Positions 1-8,140 of a stretch of DNA of 36,788 bases are shown here, in pieces. Numbering within the stretch: position 1 is the stretch's first letter; every line of letters begins with the position of its first letter. A model generated the notes under the pieces. It was not told where the DNA came from. It worked only from the letters and a program-made list of their open reading frames with translations, and did not search any database. Source of the stretch: Schlegelella_A sp038225015 (GTDB lineage Bacteria > Pseudomonadota > Gammaproteobacteria > Burkholderiales > Burkholderiaceae_C). The position numbers and the translations under genes were made by a program. The stretch is taken from contig JBBRFB010000017.1 of the NCBI GenBank assembly GCA_038225015.1, forward strand, positions 1 through 36,788, written 5' to 3'.

Positions 1-20
1 CTCGTGATGCGCCCGTTCAT
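1..20 (-). CDS. Start of an ABC transporter permease gene (partial)
   Basis: Only six codons are visible (MNGRIT), running off the left edge of the window. The start ATG overlaps the stop codon of the upstream ABC ATPase in an ATGA arrangement, which indicates translational coupling. Partners of ATPases of this type are normally FtsX/MacB/LolE-like permeases, so a permease is the expected product. This is inferred from context; nothing in the six residues identifies it. Confidence 0.45.
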
Positions 21-676
21 GTCGGGCCCTCGACGATGCCCTGCGGCGTCAGCGTCACGATGCGGTCGGCCCGCGCGGCCGCAGCGCGCGAATGGGTGAC
101 GAGCAGGCAGGCGGCGCCGCGCGCCCGCACCTGTTTGGCGAAGAGCGACATCACGCGATCGGCCGTCGCCGGGTCGAGGTTGCCCGTCGGCTCGTCGGCG
201 AGGATGAGCTGCGGATCGTGCACGAGCGCGCGCGCGATCGCGACCCGCTGCAGCTGGCCGCCGGAGAGCGTCTGCGGCAGCCGCGAGGCGTAGCCGTCGA
301 GGCCGACCGCGGCGAGCACCTCGGCCACCCTGGTCTCGCTGGCGATGTGCTGGAGCAGGAGCGGCAGGCCGACGTTGGCGCCGACGCTCAGGTGCGGCAG
401 GACGTGGAAGGCCTGGAACACGAAGCCGAGGGCGCGACGGCGAAACGCCGCCTGCCCCGGCTCGTCGAGGTCGTGAATGGCGGTGCCGGCGATCCGGACG
501 CTGCCGGCGTCGATGCGGTCGAGTCCGGCGATGCAGTTCAGCAGCGTCGACTTGCCGACGCCCGATTCGCCGATGACGGCGACGAACTCGCCGGCGTCGA
601 GTGCGAGGTCGACGCCGGCGAAGACGGTGGTCTCACCGTATCGCCTGGCCAGCGATTCGATCTCGAGCAGCGCCAT
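17..676 (-). CDS. ABC transporter ATP-binding protein, LolD/MacB/YbbA type
   Basis: A 219-residue nucleotide-binding subunit of a cytoplasmic-membrane ABC transporter. Visible motifs are the Walker A GESGVGKST (36-44), the Q-loop VFQ (86-88), the signature LSGGQ (137-141), Walker B LILADEP with the following TGNLD (157-168), and the switch His195. The compact length and the TGNLDP motif are typical of the LolD/MacB/YbbA group, which powers FtsX-like permeases acting on lipoproteins, peptides or macrolides. The gene lies 21 bp downstream of miaA and overlaps the start of the next gene by 4 bp, so the permease is probably encoded there. The substrate cannot be deduced. LolD proper is less certain, because the usual lolC/lolE neighbours are outside the window. 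Confidence 0.9.
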   Translation of the reverse strand: MALLEIESLARRYGETTVFAGVDLALDAGEFVAVIGESGVGKSTLLNCIAGLDRIDAGSVRIAGTAIHDLDEPGQAAFRRRALGFVFQAFHVLPHLSVGANVGLPLLLQHIASETRVAEVLAAVGLDGYASRLPQTLSGGQLQRVAIARALVHDPQLILADEPTGNLDPATADRVMSLFAKQVRARGAACLLVTHSRAAAARADRIVTLTPQGIVEGPT

Positions 677-697
677 GCGGTTGCTCGCGTTGTCCGT

Positions 698-1648
698 TCA
701 GCCGCGCAACGCGGCCGCAGCGCGCCGCACGAATGTGACCACGCGCTCGGTCGCGTCGGCCGAATCACAGGCGACGGTCTCGCGCCAGGGCATCGAGCGC
801 AGCCACGTCAGCTGGCGCTTGGCGAGCTGTCGCGTGGCCGCGCTGCCTTCGGCCTGCAGGCCGGAGAGGTCGCCGCGGTCGAGCGCGGCCCAGGCCTGCC
901 GGTAGCCGACCGCGCGCATCGACGGCAGCGACGGATCGAGGTCGCCGCGCGCGCGCAGGGCGCGCACCTCGTCGACGAAGCCGGCGGCGAGCATCGCGGC
1001 GAAGCGCGCATCGATGCGCCGGTGCAGCCAGCCGCGGTCGCCCGGTTCGAGCGACACCAGCGCGGGCCGGCGGCCGGGCGGGCGGCTCGTCTGCCACGCC
1101 GACAGCGGCCGGCCGCTGACCCGGTGGACCTCGAGCGCGCGCTGGATGCGCTGGCCGTCGTTCGGCGCCAGCCGGGCCGCGGTCGCCGGGTCGATCGCGG
1201 CCAGCTCCGCATGCAGCGCCGGCCAGCCCTCGCAGGCGGCGCGGGCATCGAGCTCGGCCCGCACCGCGGCATCGGCCTCGGGCATTGCGTCGAGGCCGTC
1301 GAACATCGCCTTGAAGTAGAGCATCGTGCCGCCGACCAGGAGGGGCAGGGCGCCGCGCGCCCTGATCGCGTCGACCACCCGGCTCGCGTCGGCGACGAAG
1401 CGGGCGGCGGAGTAGCGCTCGCTCGGCTCGATGATGTCGAGCAGATGGTGCGGCACCGCGGCGCGCTCTCGCGTCGAAGGCTTCGCGGTGCCGATGTCCA
1501 TGCCGCGATAGACGAGGGCCGAGTCGACGCTGACGATCTCGACGGCGAAGTCGGGCGCCAGCCGTTCGGCCACCGCCAGCGCCGCCGCCGACTTGCCCGA
1601 CGCGGTGGGGCCGGCGATGCAGACGCAGTGTGCGGCGGGTCGGTCCAA
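698..1648 (-). CDS. miaA: tRNA dimethylallyltransferase MiaA
   Basis: A 316-residue enzyme that transfers the dimethylallyl group from DMAPP to N6 of A37 in tRNAs reading UNN codons, the first step towards ms2i6A. It shows the P-loop GPTASGKS (13-20), the catalytic and substrate segment DSALVYRGMDIGTAKP (42-57), VGGTMLY (105-111), and the C-terminal tRNA-binding stretch RQLAKRQLTWLR. The length is normal for the family. It sits between the Bcr-type exporter (73 bp upstream) and the ABC ATPase (21 bp downstream). In many proteobacteria miaA directly follows mutL. Here mutL is on the same strand, but the pseudouridine synthase, DUF3096 and exporter genes separate the two. Confidence 0.97.
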   Translation of the reverse strand: MDRPAAHCVCIAGPTASGKSAAALAVAERLAPDFAVEIVSVDSALVYRGMDIGTAKPSTRERAAVPHHLLDIIEPSERYSAARFVADASRVVDAIRARGALPLLVGGTMLYFKAMFDGLDAMPEADAAVRAELDARAACEGWPALHAELAAIDPATAARLAPNDGQRIQRALEVHRVSGRPLSAWQTSRPPGRRPALVSLEPGDRGWLHRRIDARFAAMLAAGFVDEVRALRARGDLDPSLPSMRAVGYRQAWAALDRGDLSGLQAEGSAATRQLAKRQLTWLRSMPWRETVACDSADATERVVTFVRRAAAALRG

Positions 1649-1720
1649 CTCAGCGTCCGCGCGCCGGCGCGCGCCGCAACGAGCGCACCATGCGATCCGG
1701 CCAACCGCTGCGACGGCGTG

Positions 1721-2968
1721 TCATGCGATCTGCGTCTCGGCGATCGCGCGCGCCCGCAGCCCGGGCTCGCCGTGGCGCTGCACGAGCGTCCACGCGACCG
1801 CGGCGACGCCGATGCTGAGCGTGCCGATGCCCAGCGTCAGCGGGTACACGGTGCCGTCGAGGTGGCGGCCGAGCCAGACGCCGACCGCGAGGGCCGACGC
1901 GGTCATCGCGAAGCCGGAGAGCGACGCGGCGGTTCCGGCCTTCTCGGGGAAGGGCCCGATCGCGCCGGTCTGCCCGCACGGTTGATGGATGCCGTGGCCG
2001 ATCGCGTAGAGATACTGGGGCAGGAGGATCGCCCAGACGGTGTGCACCCCGGCCAGGCTGAGGCCGGCCATGCCCAGGCCGCCGGCGAGCGTGAACCAGG
2101 CACCGCGGCGCACCGTGCGGCGCAGCCCGAGCCGGACCAGCAGGTGGCGGCAGTAGAACGTGCCCGCGATGTAGGCCACCGCCATCGAGCCGAGGATGGC
2201 GCCGAAGGCGACGCGGCTGACGCCGAGCACACCGATGAAGACGAACGACGAGCCGGCGAGCATGAAGAAGAGGCCGCCGAAGGTGAACGCAGAAAGGAGC
2301 GCCCAGGCGCGAAAGGTCGGGTTGCCCACCACCTCGATCCAGTTGGCCACGATGGCGGCCGGCCGCGTCGCGTCGATGTTCTTTGCCGGCAGGGTCTCGT
2401 GCAGGCACAGGCCGATGAACAGAAGCGTGCCGGCGCCGAAGACCGCCAGCGCCAGCAGCACGGCGTGCCAGTCGAACAGCTCGACGATGAGGCCACCGAC
2501 GAGCGGCGAGGCGACGGCGATGAAGCCGAGCCCGGTCATCGCCTTCGACATCACACGGGCGCCTTCTGACGGCTCGTACAGGTCGCGCACGATCGAGCGG
2601 CCGCACGTCACCGCAGCGGCCATCGCCGCGCCCTGCAGCGCGCGCCAGACGATGAGCGCGGCGATCGAAGGTGCCGTCGCGCCGGCCACGCTGGCGACCG
2701 TGTAGAGCGCCAGCCCGGCGAGCAGCACCGGACGCCGGCCGAAGCGGTCCGACAGCGGGCCGCAGACCAGCTGGCCGAGGCCGAAGCAGATGATGAGCGC
2801 CGACAGCGTCAGCTGCGCGGCAGCGACTGGGGCGCCCAGCGCCTGTTGCAATGTCGGAAGCGCCGGCAGGTAGAGGTCGGTGGTGACGGGCTGGATGCCG
2901 AGCAGCAGCGTCAGCGTCGTGACGATGACCGGCCGGCTCGCGGTGGTCGGCGTGGCGGGGCCCGGCAT
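1721..2968 (-). CDS. Bcr/CflA-family multidrug efflux MFS transporter
   Basis: A 415-residue integral inner-membrane protein of the major facilitator superfamily, with about 12 hydrophobic segments. TTDLYLPALP (29-38) in helix 1 is the Bcr/CflA (DHA1) hallmark. GPLSDRFGRRP (70-80) is MFS motif A in the loop between helices 2 and 3. These drug:H+ antiporters export chloramphenicol, bicyclomycin or sulfonamides in characterised members. The actual substrate here is unknown. It is the first gene of the minus-strand run towards miaA and the ABC transporter. The ATG at 2968 leaves about 15 residues before helix 1, normal for the family. Confidence 0.9.
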   Translation of the reverse strand: MPGPATPTTASRPVIVTTLTLLLGIQPVTTDLYLPALPTLQQALGAPVAAAQLTLSALIICFGLGQLVCGPLSDRFGRRPVLLAGLALYTVASVAGATAPSIAALIVWRALQGAAMAAAVTCGRSIVRDLYEPSEGARVMSKAMTGLGFIAVASPLVGGLIVELFDWHAVLLALAVFGAGTLLFIGLCLHETLPAKNIDATRPAAIVANWIEVVGNPTFRAWALLSAFTFGGLFFMLAGSSFVFIGVLGVSRVAFGAILGSMAVAYIAGTFYCRHLLVRLGLRRTVRRGAWFTLAGGLGMAGLSLAGVHTVWAILLPQYLYAIGHGIHQPCGQTGAIGPFPEKAGTAASLSGFAMTASALAVGVWLGRHLDGTVYPLTLGIGTLSIGVAAVAWTLVQRHGEPGLRARAIAETQIA

Positions 2969-3098
2969 GCGGCGAGGTTAGCAGCCGTGGCGGTAGGACG
3001 CCGCCGACACCGTACGGGCGCGCCCGCCGACGCGAGGCGCGACCGCTGGTGTTCGATTGGCGGTAGGCTGCGGGTCGCAGTCATCGCGGAGAGACAAC

Positions 3099-3251
3099 AT
3101 GAACATGACGCTCGCCATCGGTCCCCTCGTTGCCCTGGTCGCGGGCATCCTGATCCTTGTCCTGCCTCGGCTCCTGAGCTTCATCGTCGCGATCTACCTG
3201 ATCGTGATCGGGCTCCTGGGGCTCTTCGGAAGCAGCTTCAACCTGCACTGA
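3099..3251 (+). CDS. Small membrane protein, DUF3096-like
   Basis: A 50-residue protein with two closely spaced hydrophobic helices (about residues 5-22 and 26-43) joined by a short PRLLS turn. The pattern, with LIVIGLLGLF near the C-terminus, matches the widespread small DUF3096 family of unknown function. An upstream in-frame ATG at 3057 would add 14 polar residues. The ATG at 3099 is preferred because GGAGAG (3088-3093) lies at ribosome-binding distance and the product then has the family size. It stands alone on the plus strand between the divergent exporter and the convergent pseudouridine synthase gene. Confidence 0.8.
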   Translation: MNMTLAIGPLVALVAGILILVLPRLLSFIVAIYLIVIGLLGLFGSSFNLH

Positions 3252-3280
3252 CGGCGCTCGCCGGCGGTTAAGGGGCGACG

Positions 3281-4213
3281 CTAGGGCGCGTCGGCAGAGC
3301 CCGGCGGCGGCCCCGCGCGGACCGGCTCGGGGAGCATGAATCCTTCGTCGGCACGCAGGTAGCGCCATTGCCCCACGGGCAGCACGCCGAGCGCGACGTC
3401 GCCGATGCGCACGCGCTTCAGGCCGAGTACCTGCAAGCCGACGGCTTCGCACATGCGCCTGATCTGGCGCTTGCGCCCTTCCTGGAGGACGAATCGCAGC
3501 TGGTCGGCGTTGATCCATTCGACCTTCGCCGGCCGCAGCACGACGTCGTCGAGTGTGAGGCCGTGCCTGAGCAGGGCGAGGCCTTCGGCCGACAAGGTCC
3601 GGCTTGCCGCCGGGGCGACGCGGACGAGGTATTCCTTCTCGACGTCGCTGTCGGCGCCGACCAGCTGCTTGGCGACGCGGCCGTCCTGGGTGAGGACGAG
3701 GAGGCCGACCGAGTCGATGTCGAGGCGGCCCGCCGGCACCAGGCTGCGCAGGTGGCCGGGAACGAAGGTGATGCCGGAGCCGTCGTCGCGCCAGTGGCGC
3801 TCGCGGGTGACGAGAACGCGTGCGGGCTCGTGGCCATCTTCCGCCTGGCCGCTGACGTAGCCCATCGGCTTGTTCATCAGCACGGTGACGAGCTGGGCCT
3901 GCTGGCGGCGCGCCCGCGGGTCGAGCGTGACGCGCTGGCCGACGACGACGCGCGAGCCGAGCTCGCTGACGACGCGGCCGTCGACACGCACCCAGCCGCG
4001 CGCGATCCATTCGTCGGCCTCGCGCCGGGACGCGATCCCGAGCTCGCTCATCCGCTTCGACAGCCGCATGCTGCCGTCGCCGGGAGGTGCTTGCCCGGCC
4101 GACGGCGCCGGGCCGGCAGGGACGGGTCCTGCGGGGGCGGAAGCGGCGTCCGGCTGTGGCTGTGGCTGCGGGTGCGGGCGGGGCGGCCGGCGCGGCGGCG
4201 GTGTGCGCGTCAT
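3281..4213 (-). CDS. rRNA pseudouridine synthase, RsuA/RluB/RluE/RluF family
   Basis: A 310-residue enzyme converting a specific rRNA uridine to pseudouridine. Residues 1-48 are a Pro/Gln-rich low-complexity leader with an alternating HPQPQPQPQP run (14-22). An S4 RNA-binding domain follows (about 49-96, MRLSKRMSELGIASRREAD). The catalytic domain contains AGRLDIDSVGLLVLT, in which Asp165 is the nucleophile, and the C-terminal EGRKRQIRRM motif. The MNKPMGYVS segment leans towards RluF, the 23S rRNA U2604-type enzyme, but the exact target cannot be assigned. Its ATG overlaps the mutL stop codon (ATGA), so it is probably translated from the mutL message. An alternative start is Met49, which would remove the low-complexity leader. 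Confidence 0.9.
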   Translation of the reverse strand: MTRTPPPRRPPRPHPQPQPQPDAASAPAGPVPAGPAPSAGQAPPGDGSMRLSKRMSELGIASRREADEWIARGWVRVDGRVVSELGSRVVVGQRVTLDPRARRQQAQLVTVLMNKPMGYVSGQAEDGHEPARVLVTRERHWRDDGSGITFVPGHLRSLVPAGRLDIDSVGLLVLTQDGRVAKQLVGADSDVEKEYLVRVAPAASRTLSAEGLALLRHGLTLDDVVLRPAKVEWINADQLRFVLQEGRKRQIRRMCEAVGLQVLGLKRVRIGDVALGVLPVGQWRYLRADEGFMLPEPVRAGPPPGSADAP

Positions 4214-5991
4214 CGGCCGCGCCAGAAGAGCTGGTCGAGCTCCTTCAGCGTCACCTGGCGCCAGGTCGGCCGCCCGTGGTTGCACTGGTCGGCGCGGTCG
4301 GTGCGCTCCATGTCGCGCAGCAGGGCATCCATCTCGTCGATCGTCAACTGGCGGTTGGCGCGCACGGCCGCGTGGCAGGCCATCGTCGAGAGCAGCTCGT
4401 CGCGGGCACGTGCGACCGCCGCGCTGCTGCCGACCTGGGCGAGCTCGGCGAGCACCGCGCGCGCCAGCTCGACGACGTCGCCGCCGGCCAGCGCCGCCGG
4501 CACGGCGCGCAGGGCCAGCGAGGCCGCACCGAACGGCGTGATCTCGAGGCCGAGCTCGCGCAGGGCGTCCTGCTGCGCCTCGGCGGTCGCCATCTCGCTG
4601 CCTGTCGCGGCGAACGTCGCCGGGATCAGCAGCGGCTGCACCGCCGGCGCGGCCGCATCGAGGCCGGCCTTCAGGCGCTCGTAGACGATCCGCTCGTGCG
4701 CCGCGTGCATGTCGACGATCACCAGGCCGGCGGCGTTCTCGGCGAGGACGAAGGCGCCGGCGATCTGTGCCAGGGCGCGGCCCAGGGGGTGGGCCTCCTC
4801 TTGCGCGCCGGCCGGTGCGAACGCGGCGTCGGCGGCGGCGGTTGCGGGCCACGGGTGGTAAGACGGCGTTGGCTCGGCGGCGCGAACGAACGCGCCCGTC
4901 GCCGTCGTGAATGCCGCCTGCCGCGGCGGCTCGCGGCCGGCTGCGGCGAAGGCGACGGGCGGCGCTTCGGCCGACCCGGCGCCGGCACGCGGCGCCGCCA
5001 GCGCGGTCTCGAAGGCGCGGCGAACGGCGCTGTGGATCTCGCGCGAATCGCGAAAGCGCACCTCGGTCTTGGCCGGGTGCACGTTGACGTCGACGCGCTC
5101 GGCCGCGACGTCGATGAAGAGCAGGTAGGACGGCTGCCGGCCGCCGTGCAGCACGTCGTCGTAGGCGGAGCGCACGGCGTGGCCGACCAGCTTGTCGCGA
5201 ACGTGGCGGCCATTCACGTAGACGTACTGCAGATCGGCACGTGCGCGCGCCGCCTCGGGGCGGCCGGCCCGGCCGGACAGGCGAAGGCCGCCGAGGTCGA
5301 CGGCCACGGCGCAGCTCTCGGCCGCGAAGGCGTCGCCGAGGACGTCGCGCACGCGCTCGGCGGCGGTGGCGGCGGGCCATCGCTGCACGAGGCGGCCGTC
5401 GTGCCAGATCGCGAACGACACCGCGGGCCGCGTCAGGGCATGGCGGCGCACGGCTTCGACGCAGTGCGCCAGCTCGGTCGCCTCGGTCTTCAGGAACTTG
5501 CGGCGCGCCGGCGTGCTGAAGAAGATCTCGCGCACCTCGATGCCGGTGCCGACCCCGCGCGCCGCCGGCTGCAGCTCGCCGGTCCGGGCCTCGAGCCGCG
5601 TCGCGTGCGCAGCGGTCGCGGTGCGGCTGGTGATCGACAGGTCGGCCACCGACGCGATCGCTGCCAGGGCCTCGCCGCGAAAGCCGAGGGTGGCCACGCC
5701 CTCGAGATCGGCCAGCGTCGCGATCTTGCTGGTCGCGTGCCGGCGCAGGGCCAGCGCGAGCTCCTCGGCGGCGAGGCCGTGGCCGTCGTCGTCGACGGCG
5801 AGCGAGCGGATGCCGCCGCCGACGAGGCGCACGACGATGCTGCTCGCGCCGGCGTCGAGGGCGTTGTCGACCAGCTCGCGCACCGCCGATGCCGGCCGCT
5901 CGACCACCTCGCCAGCCGCGATCTGGCTGACCAGCTCGCTCGGCAGCTCGCGGATCGCGCGACGGTGCGGCAGCTCGAGCACGGCGTTCAT
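4210..5991 (-). CDS. mutL: DNA mismatch repair protein MutL, with endonuclease motif
   Basis: A 593-residue MutL homologue coupling mismatch recognition by MutS to strand incision. The N-terminal GHKL ATPase shows IAAGEVVERPAS, general base Glu39 in RELVDN with Asn43 as Mg ligand, the DDDGHG motif (67-72) and GFRGEAL (103-109). A variable Pro/Ala-rich linker spans about 335-400. The C-terminal dimerisation domain carries DMHAAHERIVYE (427-438), a DQHA(X)2E(X)4E-type metal-binding endonuclease motif with Met in place of Gln. It also carries ACHAAVRA (538-545) and CNHGRPT (570-576). E. coli MutL, which relies on MutH, lacks these motifs. It is divergent from the HD-GYP gene and overlaps the pseudouridine synthase gene by 4 bp. 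Confidence 0.97.
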   Translation of the reverse strand: MNAVLELPHRRAIRELPSELVSQIAAGEVVERPASAVRELVDNALDAGASSIVVRLVGGGIRSLAVDDDGHGLAAEELALALRRHATSKIATLADLEGVATLGFRGEALAAIASVADLSITSRTATAAHATRLEARTGELQPAARGVGTGIEVREIFFSTPARRKFLKTEATELAHCVEAVRRHALTRPAVSFAIWHDGRLVQRWPAATAAERVRDVLGDAFAAESCAVAVDLGGLRLSGRAGRPEAARARADLQYVYVNGRHVRDKLVGHAVRSAYDDVLHGGRQPSYLLFIDVAAERVDVNVHPAKTEVRFRDSREIHSAVRRAFETALAAPRAGAGSAEAPPVAFAAAGREPPRQAAFTTATGAFVRAAEPTPSYHPWPATAAADAAFAPAGAQEEAHPLGRALAQIAGAFVLAENAAGLVIVDMHAAHERIVYERLKAGLDAAAPAVQPLLIPATFAATGSEMATAEAQQDALRELGLEITPFGAASLALRAVPAALAGGDVVELARAVLAELAQVGSSAAVARARDELLSTMACHAAVRANRQLTIDEMDALLRDMERTDRADQCNHGRPTWRQVTLKELDQLFWRGR

Positions 5992-6137
5992 GGCCGCATT
6001 GTAGGAAGGCGTCGTGGCGCGGCTCGCTGCCGTCCCGTGGCAGGCCAGCCGATTCCATGTCGCAGATTTCGCGTTGCCGCGTTCGGCCTGGCCGCTTGTG
6101 CGGCGCGCTGTCGCGGCGCCGTGGTAGCTTCGGGCCG

Positions 6138-7481
6138 ATGAACGAATCCGACGCGGTCGCCGCGCCCGAGACCGCCGAGTCGCCCGCCTTCCTGCAAGCG
6201 GTTGCCGAGCTCGGACAGAAGCGGCCGGTCGTGACCTCGCAGGCGATCTACAACGCCCAGGGCGTCAAGCTGATCGAAGGCGGCATCGCCGTCGACCAGG
6301 GACTCTACGACCGACTCGTCTCGCACCGGCTGTCGCAGCCGCTCGACGAATGCGTCGACGCCGAGCCGAGCATCAACGGCGCCGTGCTGCGGGCGGCCGC
6401 TGAAGCGGCGCTCGATCGCTGGCCCTTCTTCGCCCAGATGGCACCGGCCGGGCGCATGCGCGAGACGCTGCTCGCCGCCGTTGGCGGCATGCCGCTGCCG
6501 AAGCCGATCGCGCTGCACCTGATGCTGGCGCGGGACACCCGACCGGCGCTGTTCGACCACAGCATCCTGATGGCGCTGCTGGTCGGCCACCTCGTGCGCG
6601 AGGGCGGCGCGACGCAGCACGAGGTCGGCGTCGCCGCATCGGCAGGCTTGCTGCACGACATGGGCATGCTCCACATCGATCCCGACCTGCTCGATTCGGA
6701 CGATCGTCTGAGCGGCGACCAGCTGAAGCCGGTCTACGTGCACCCCCTGACATCGTCGATGCTGATCGGCCGCTTTGCCGACTATCCGAAGGAAGTGGTT
6801 CGCGCGATCGTCGAGCACCATGAACGGCTCGACGGCTCAGGCTACCCGCGAGGGCTCGTCGGCGATGCGATCAGCCCGCTCGGCCGCGCGGTCTCGCTGG
6901 CCGAAGTGGTGACGGCGATGTTCGATGGCGAACGCGAGCATCCCGAGCAGCGGGTCTCGCTCATGCTGCGCATCAATCCGAAGCGCTACGACCCGGCGCT
7001 CGTGCCGTCGATTCACCGACTGCTGCGTTCGCTGCCGCAGCCTGCCGAAGCGGCCGCCGCGGCCTCCGCCGGCGCGTCGGTGGGTCGGCTGCTGCGGCTC
7101 TCCGACGTGCTCGCCAGCTGGCGCGACACGTCGCAGGCGCTCGCCGGAGACCTCGACCCGGCGCATTCGCCGCTCCTGCTGTCGGTGACGGAGCAGAACG
7201 CGATGCTGCAACGCATGCTCTACGAGGCCGGCATCACCCGCGAGCAGCTCGGCTCGCTCGGCGGCGACGTCGAAGAAGATGCCGCCGTGCGGGTCGAGCT
7301 CTGGGCCCTGGCCGAGGAGTTGCTCTGGCAGCTGCACGCCGCCGCCAACCAGCTGAAGCGCCGCTGGCAGGCGACCGAACCCGCCACCGCCTACCCGCCG
7401 GCGCTCACGGCATGGCTCGACAGCGTCGAGTCGCTCGATGCCTCGGTGGCGGCATCGCCCAAAGGCACAACGTCCGCATAG
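6138..7481 (+). CDS. HD-GYP domain protein with altered metal motif
   Basis: A 447-residue cytoplasmic protein without receiver domain or membrane segment. Residues 1-110 are an N-terminal region of unknown fold. An HD-GYP domain follows (about 130-290) with FDHS (His141), LLHDMGM (His173, Asp174), VHP (His202), EHHE (227-229) and DGSGYP (232-237). HD-GYP proteins typically hydrolyse cyclic di-GMP through a bi- or trinuclear iron centre. The conserved Lys of HDxGK is replaced by Met177, so activity may be changed. A helical C-terminal region (about 320-447) is Ala/Leu-rich. ATG 6138 is chosen over 6057 because the extra 27 residues are Arg-rich and unlike a domain. The DedA gene begins 7 bp after the stop, so the two are probably co-transcribed. 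Confidence 0.85.
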   Translation: MNESDAVAAPETAESPAFLQAVAELGQKRPVVTSQAIYNAQGVKLIEGGIAVDQGLYDRLVSHRLSQPLDECVDAEPSINGAVLRAAAEAALDRWPFFAQMAPAGRMRETLLAAVGGMPLPKPIALHLMLARDTRPALFDHSILMALLVGHLVREGGATQHEVGVAASAGLLHDMGMLHIDPDLLDSDDRLSGDQLKPVYVHPLTSSMLIGRFADYPKEVVRAIVEHHERLDGSGYPRGLVGDAISPLGRAVSLAEVVTAMFDGEREHPEQRVSLMLRINPKRYDPALVPSIHRLLRSLPQPAEAAAAASAGASVGRLLRLSDVLASWRDTSQALAGDLDPAHSPLLLSVTEQNAMLQRMLYEAGITREQLGSLGGDVEEDAAVRVELWALAEELLWQLHAAANQLKRRWQATEPATAYPPALTAWLDSVESLDASVAASPKGTTSA

Positions 7482-7488
7482 GCCCGCC

Positions 7489-8136
7489 ATGGACATCCTC
7501 GGATCGGTGTTCGATTTCATCCTCCACGTCGACGTCCATCTGGCGACCTTCGTGCGCGACTACGGCGCCTGGGTCTACGCGTTGCTCTTCGCGATCATCT
7601 TCGTCGAGACCGGCGTCGTCGTCATGCCGTTCCTGCCGGGCGATTCGCTTCTTTTCGTCGTCGGTGCGATGGCCGCTGCCGGCCTGATGAGCCTGCCGCT
7701 GGTGCTCGTGCTGCTCATGATCGCCGCCGTGCTCGGCAACCAGTGCAACTACGCGATCGGTCGGCGCATCGGGCCGCGCGTGTTCCAGTGGGAGAGCTCG
7801 CGCTGGTTCAATCGACAGGCGTTCGACCAGGCGCACGCCTTCTACGAGCGCTACGGCGGCATCACCATCGTCGCCGCCCGTTTCATGCCGTTCCTGCGCA
7901 CGTTCGCCCCGTTCGTCGCCGGCGTCGCCCGCATGACCTACCGCAAGTTCGCCGTCTACGACGTCGCCGGCAGCATCCTCTGGGTCGGCAGCGTCACACT
8001 GGCCGGCTACCTGTTCGGAAACATTCCGTGGGTGAAGGACAACCTCGACAAGATCATCTGGAGTGCCATCCTGATCCCGGGCTTGCTCGTGATCGTCGGC
8101 GCGTGGCGGGCGCGCCGGAAGGCGGGCCCGGCGTGA
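7489..8136 (+). CDS. DedA family membrane protein
   Basis: A 215-residue inner-membrane protein of the DedA/VTT family, whose members are proposed to flip undecaprenyl phosphate or phospholipids and to support membrane-potential homeostasis. Family hallmarks are FVETGVVVMPFLPGDS (38-53, with acidic Glu40), the GNQCNYAIGRRIG stretch, and ARFMPFLRTFAPFVAG (130-145, with Arg131 and Arg137). Several hydrophobic segments flank these re-entrant loops. ATG 7489 is preferred over an in-frame start at 7438, which lies inside the HD-GYP gene and would add an Arg/Pro-rich leader. It follows the HD-GYP gene by 7 bp and converges on the DUF4124 gene with a 4 bp gap. Confidence 0.93.
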   Translation: MDILGSVFDFILHVDVHLATFVRDYGAWVYALLFAIIFVETGVVVMPFLPGDSLLFVVGAMAAAGLMSLPLVLVLLMIAAVLGNQCNYAIGRRIGPRVFQWESSRWFNRQAFDQAHAFYERYGGITIVAARFMPFLRTFAPFVAGVARMTYRKFAVYDVAGSILWVGSVTLAGYLFGNIPWVKDNLDKIIWSAILIPGLLVIVGAWRARRKAGPA

Positions 8137-8140
8137 GCCT

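Noticed and set aside
92..2569. 825-residue plus-strand open frame antisense to the ABC ATPase, miaA and the exporter
   Set aside because: Composition is the Arg/Ala/Gly/Asp mix typical of high-GC antisense shadows. The minus-strand genes in the same place have clear family motifs.
4087..6141. 684-residue plus-strand open frame across mutL
   Set aside because: It is antisense to an unambiguous MutL and shows no domain or start signal of its own.
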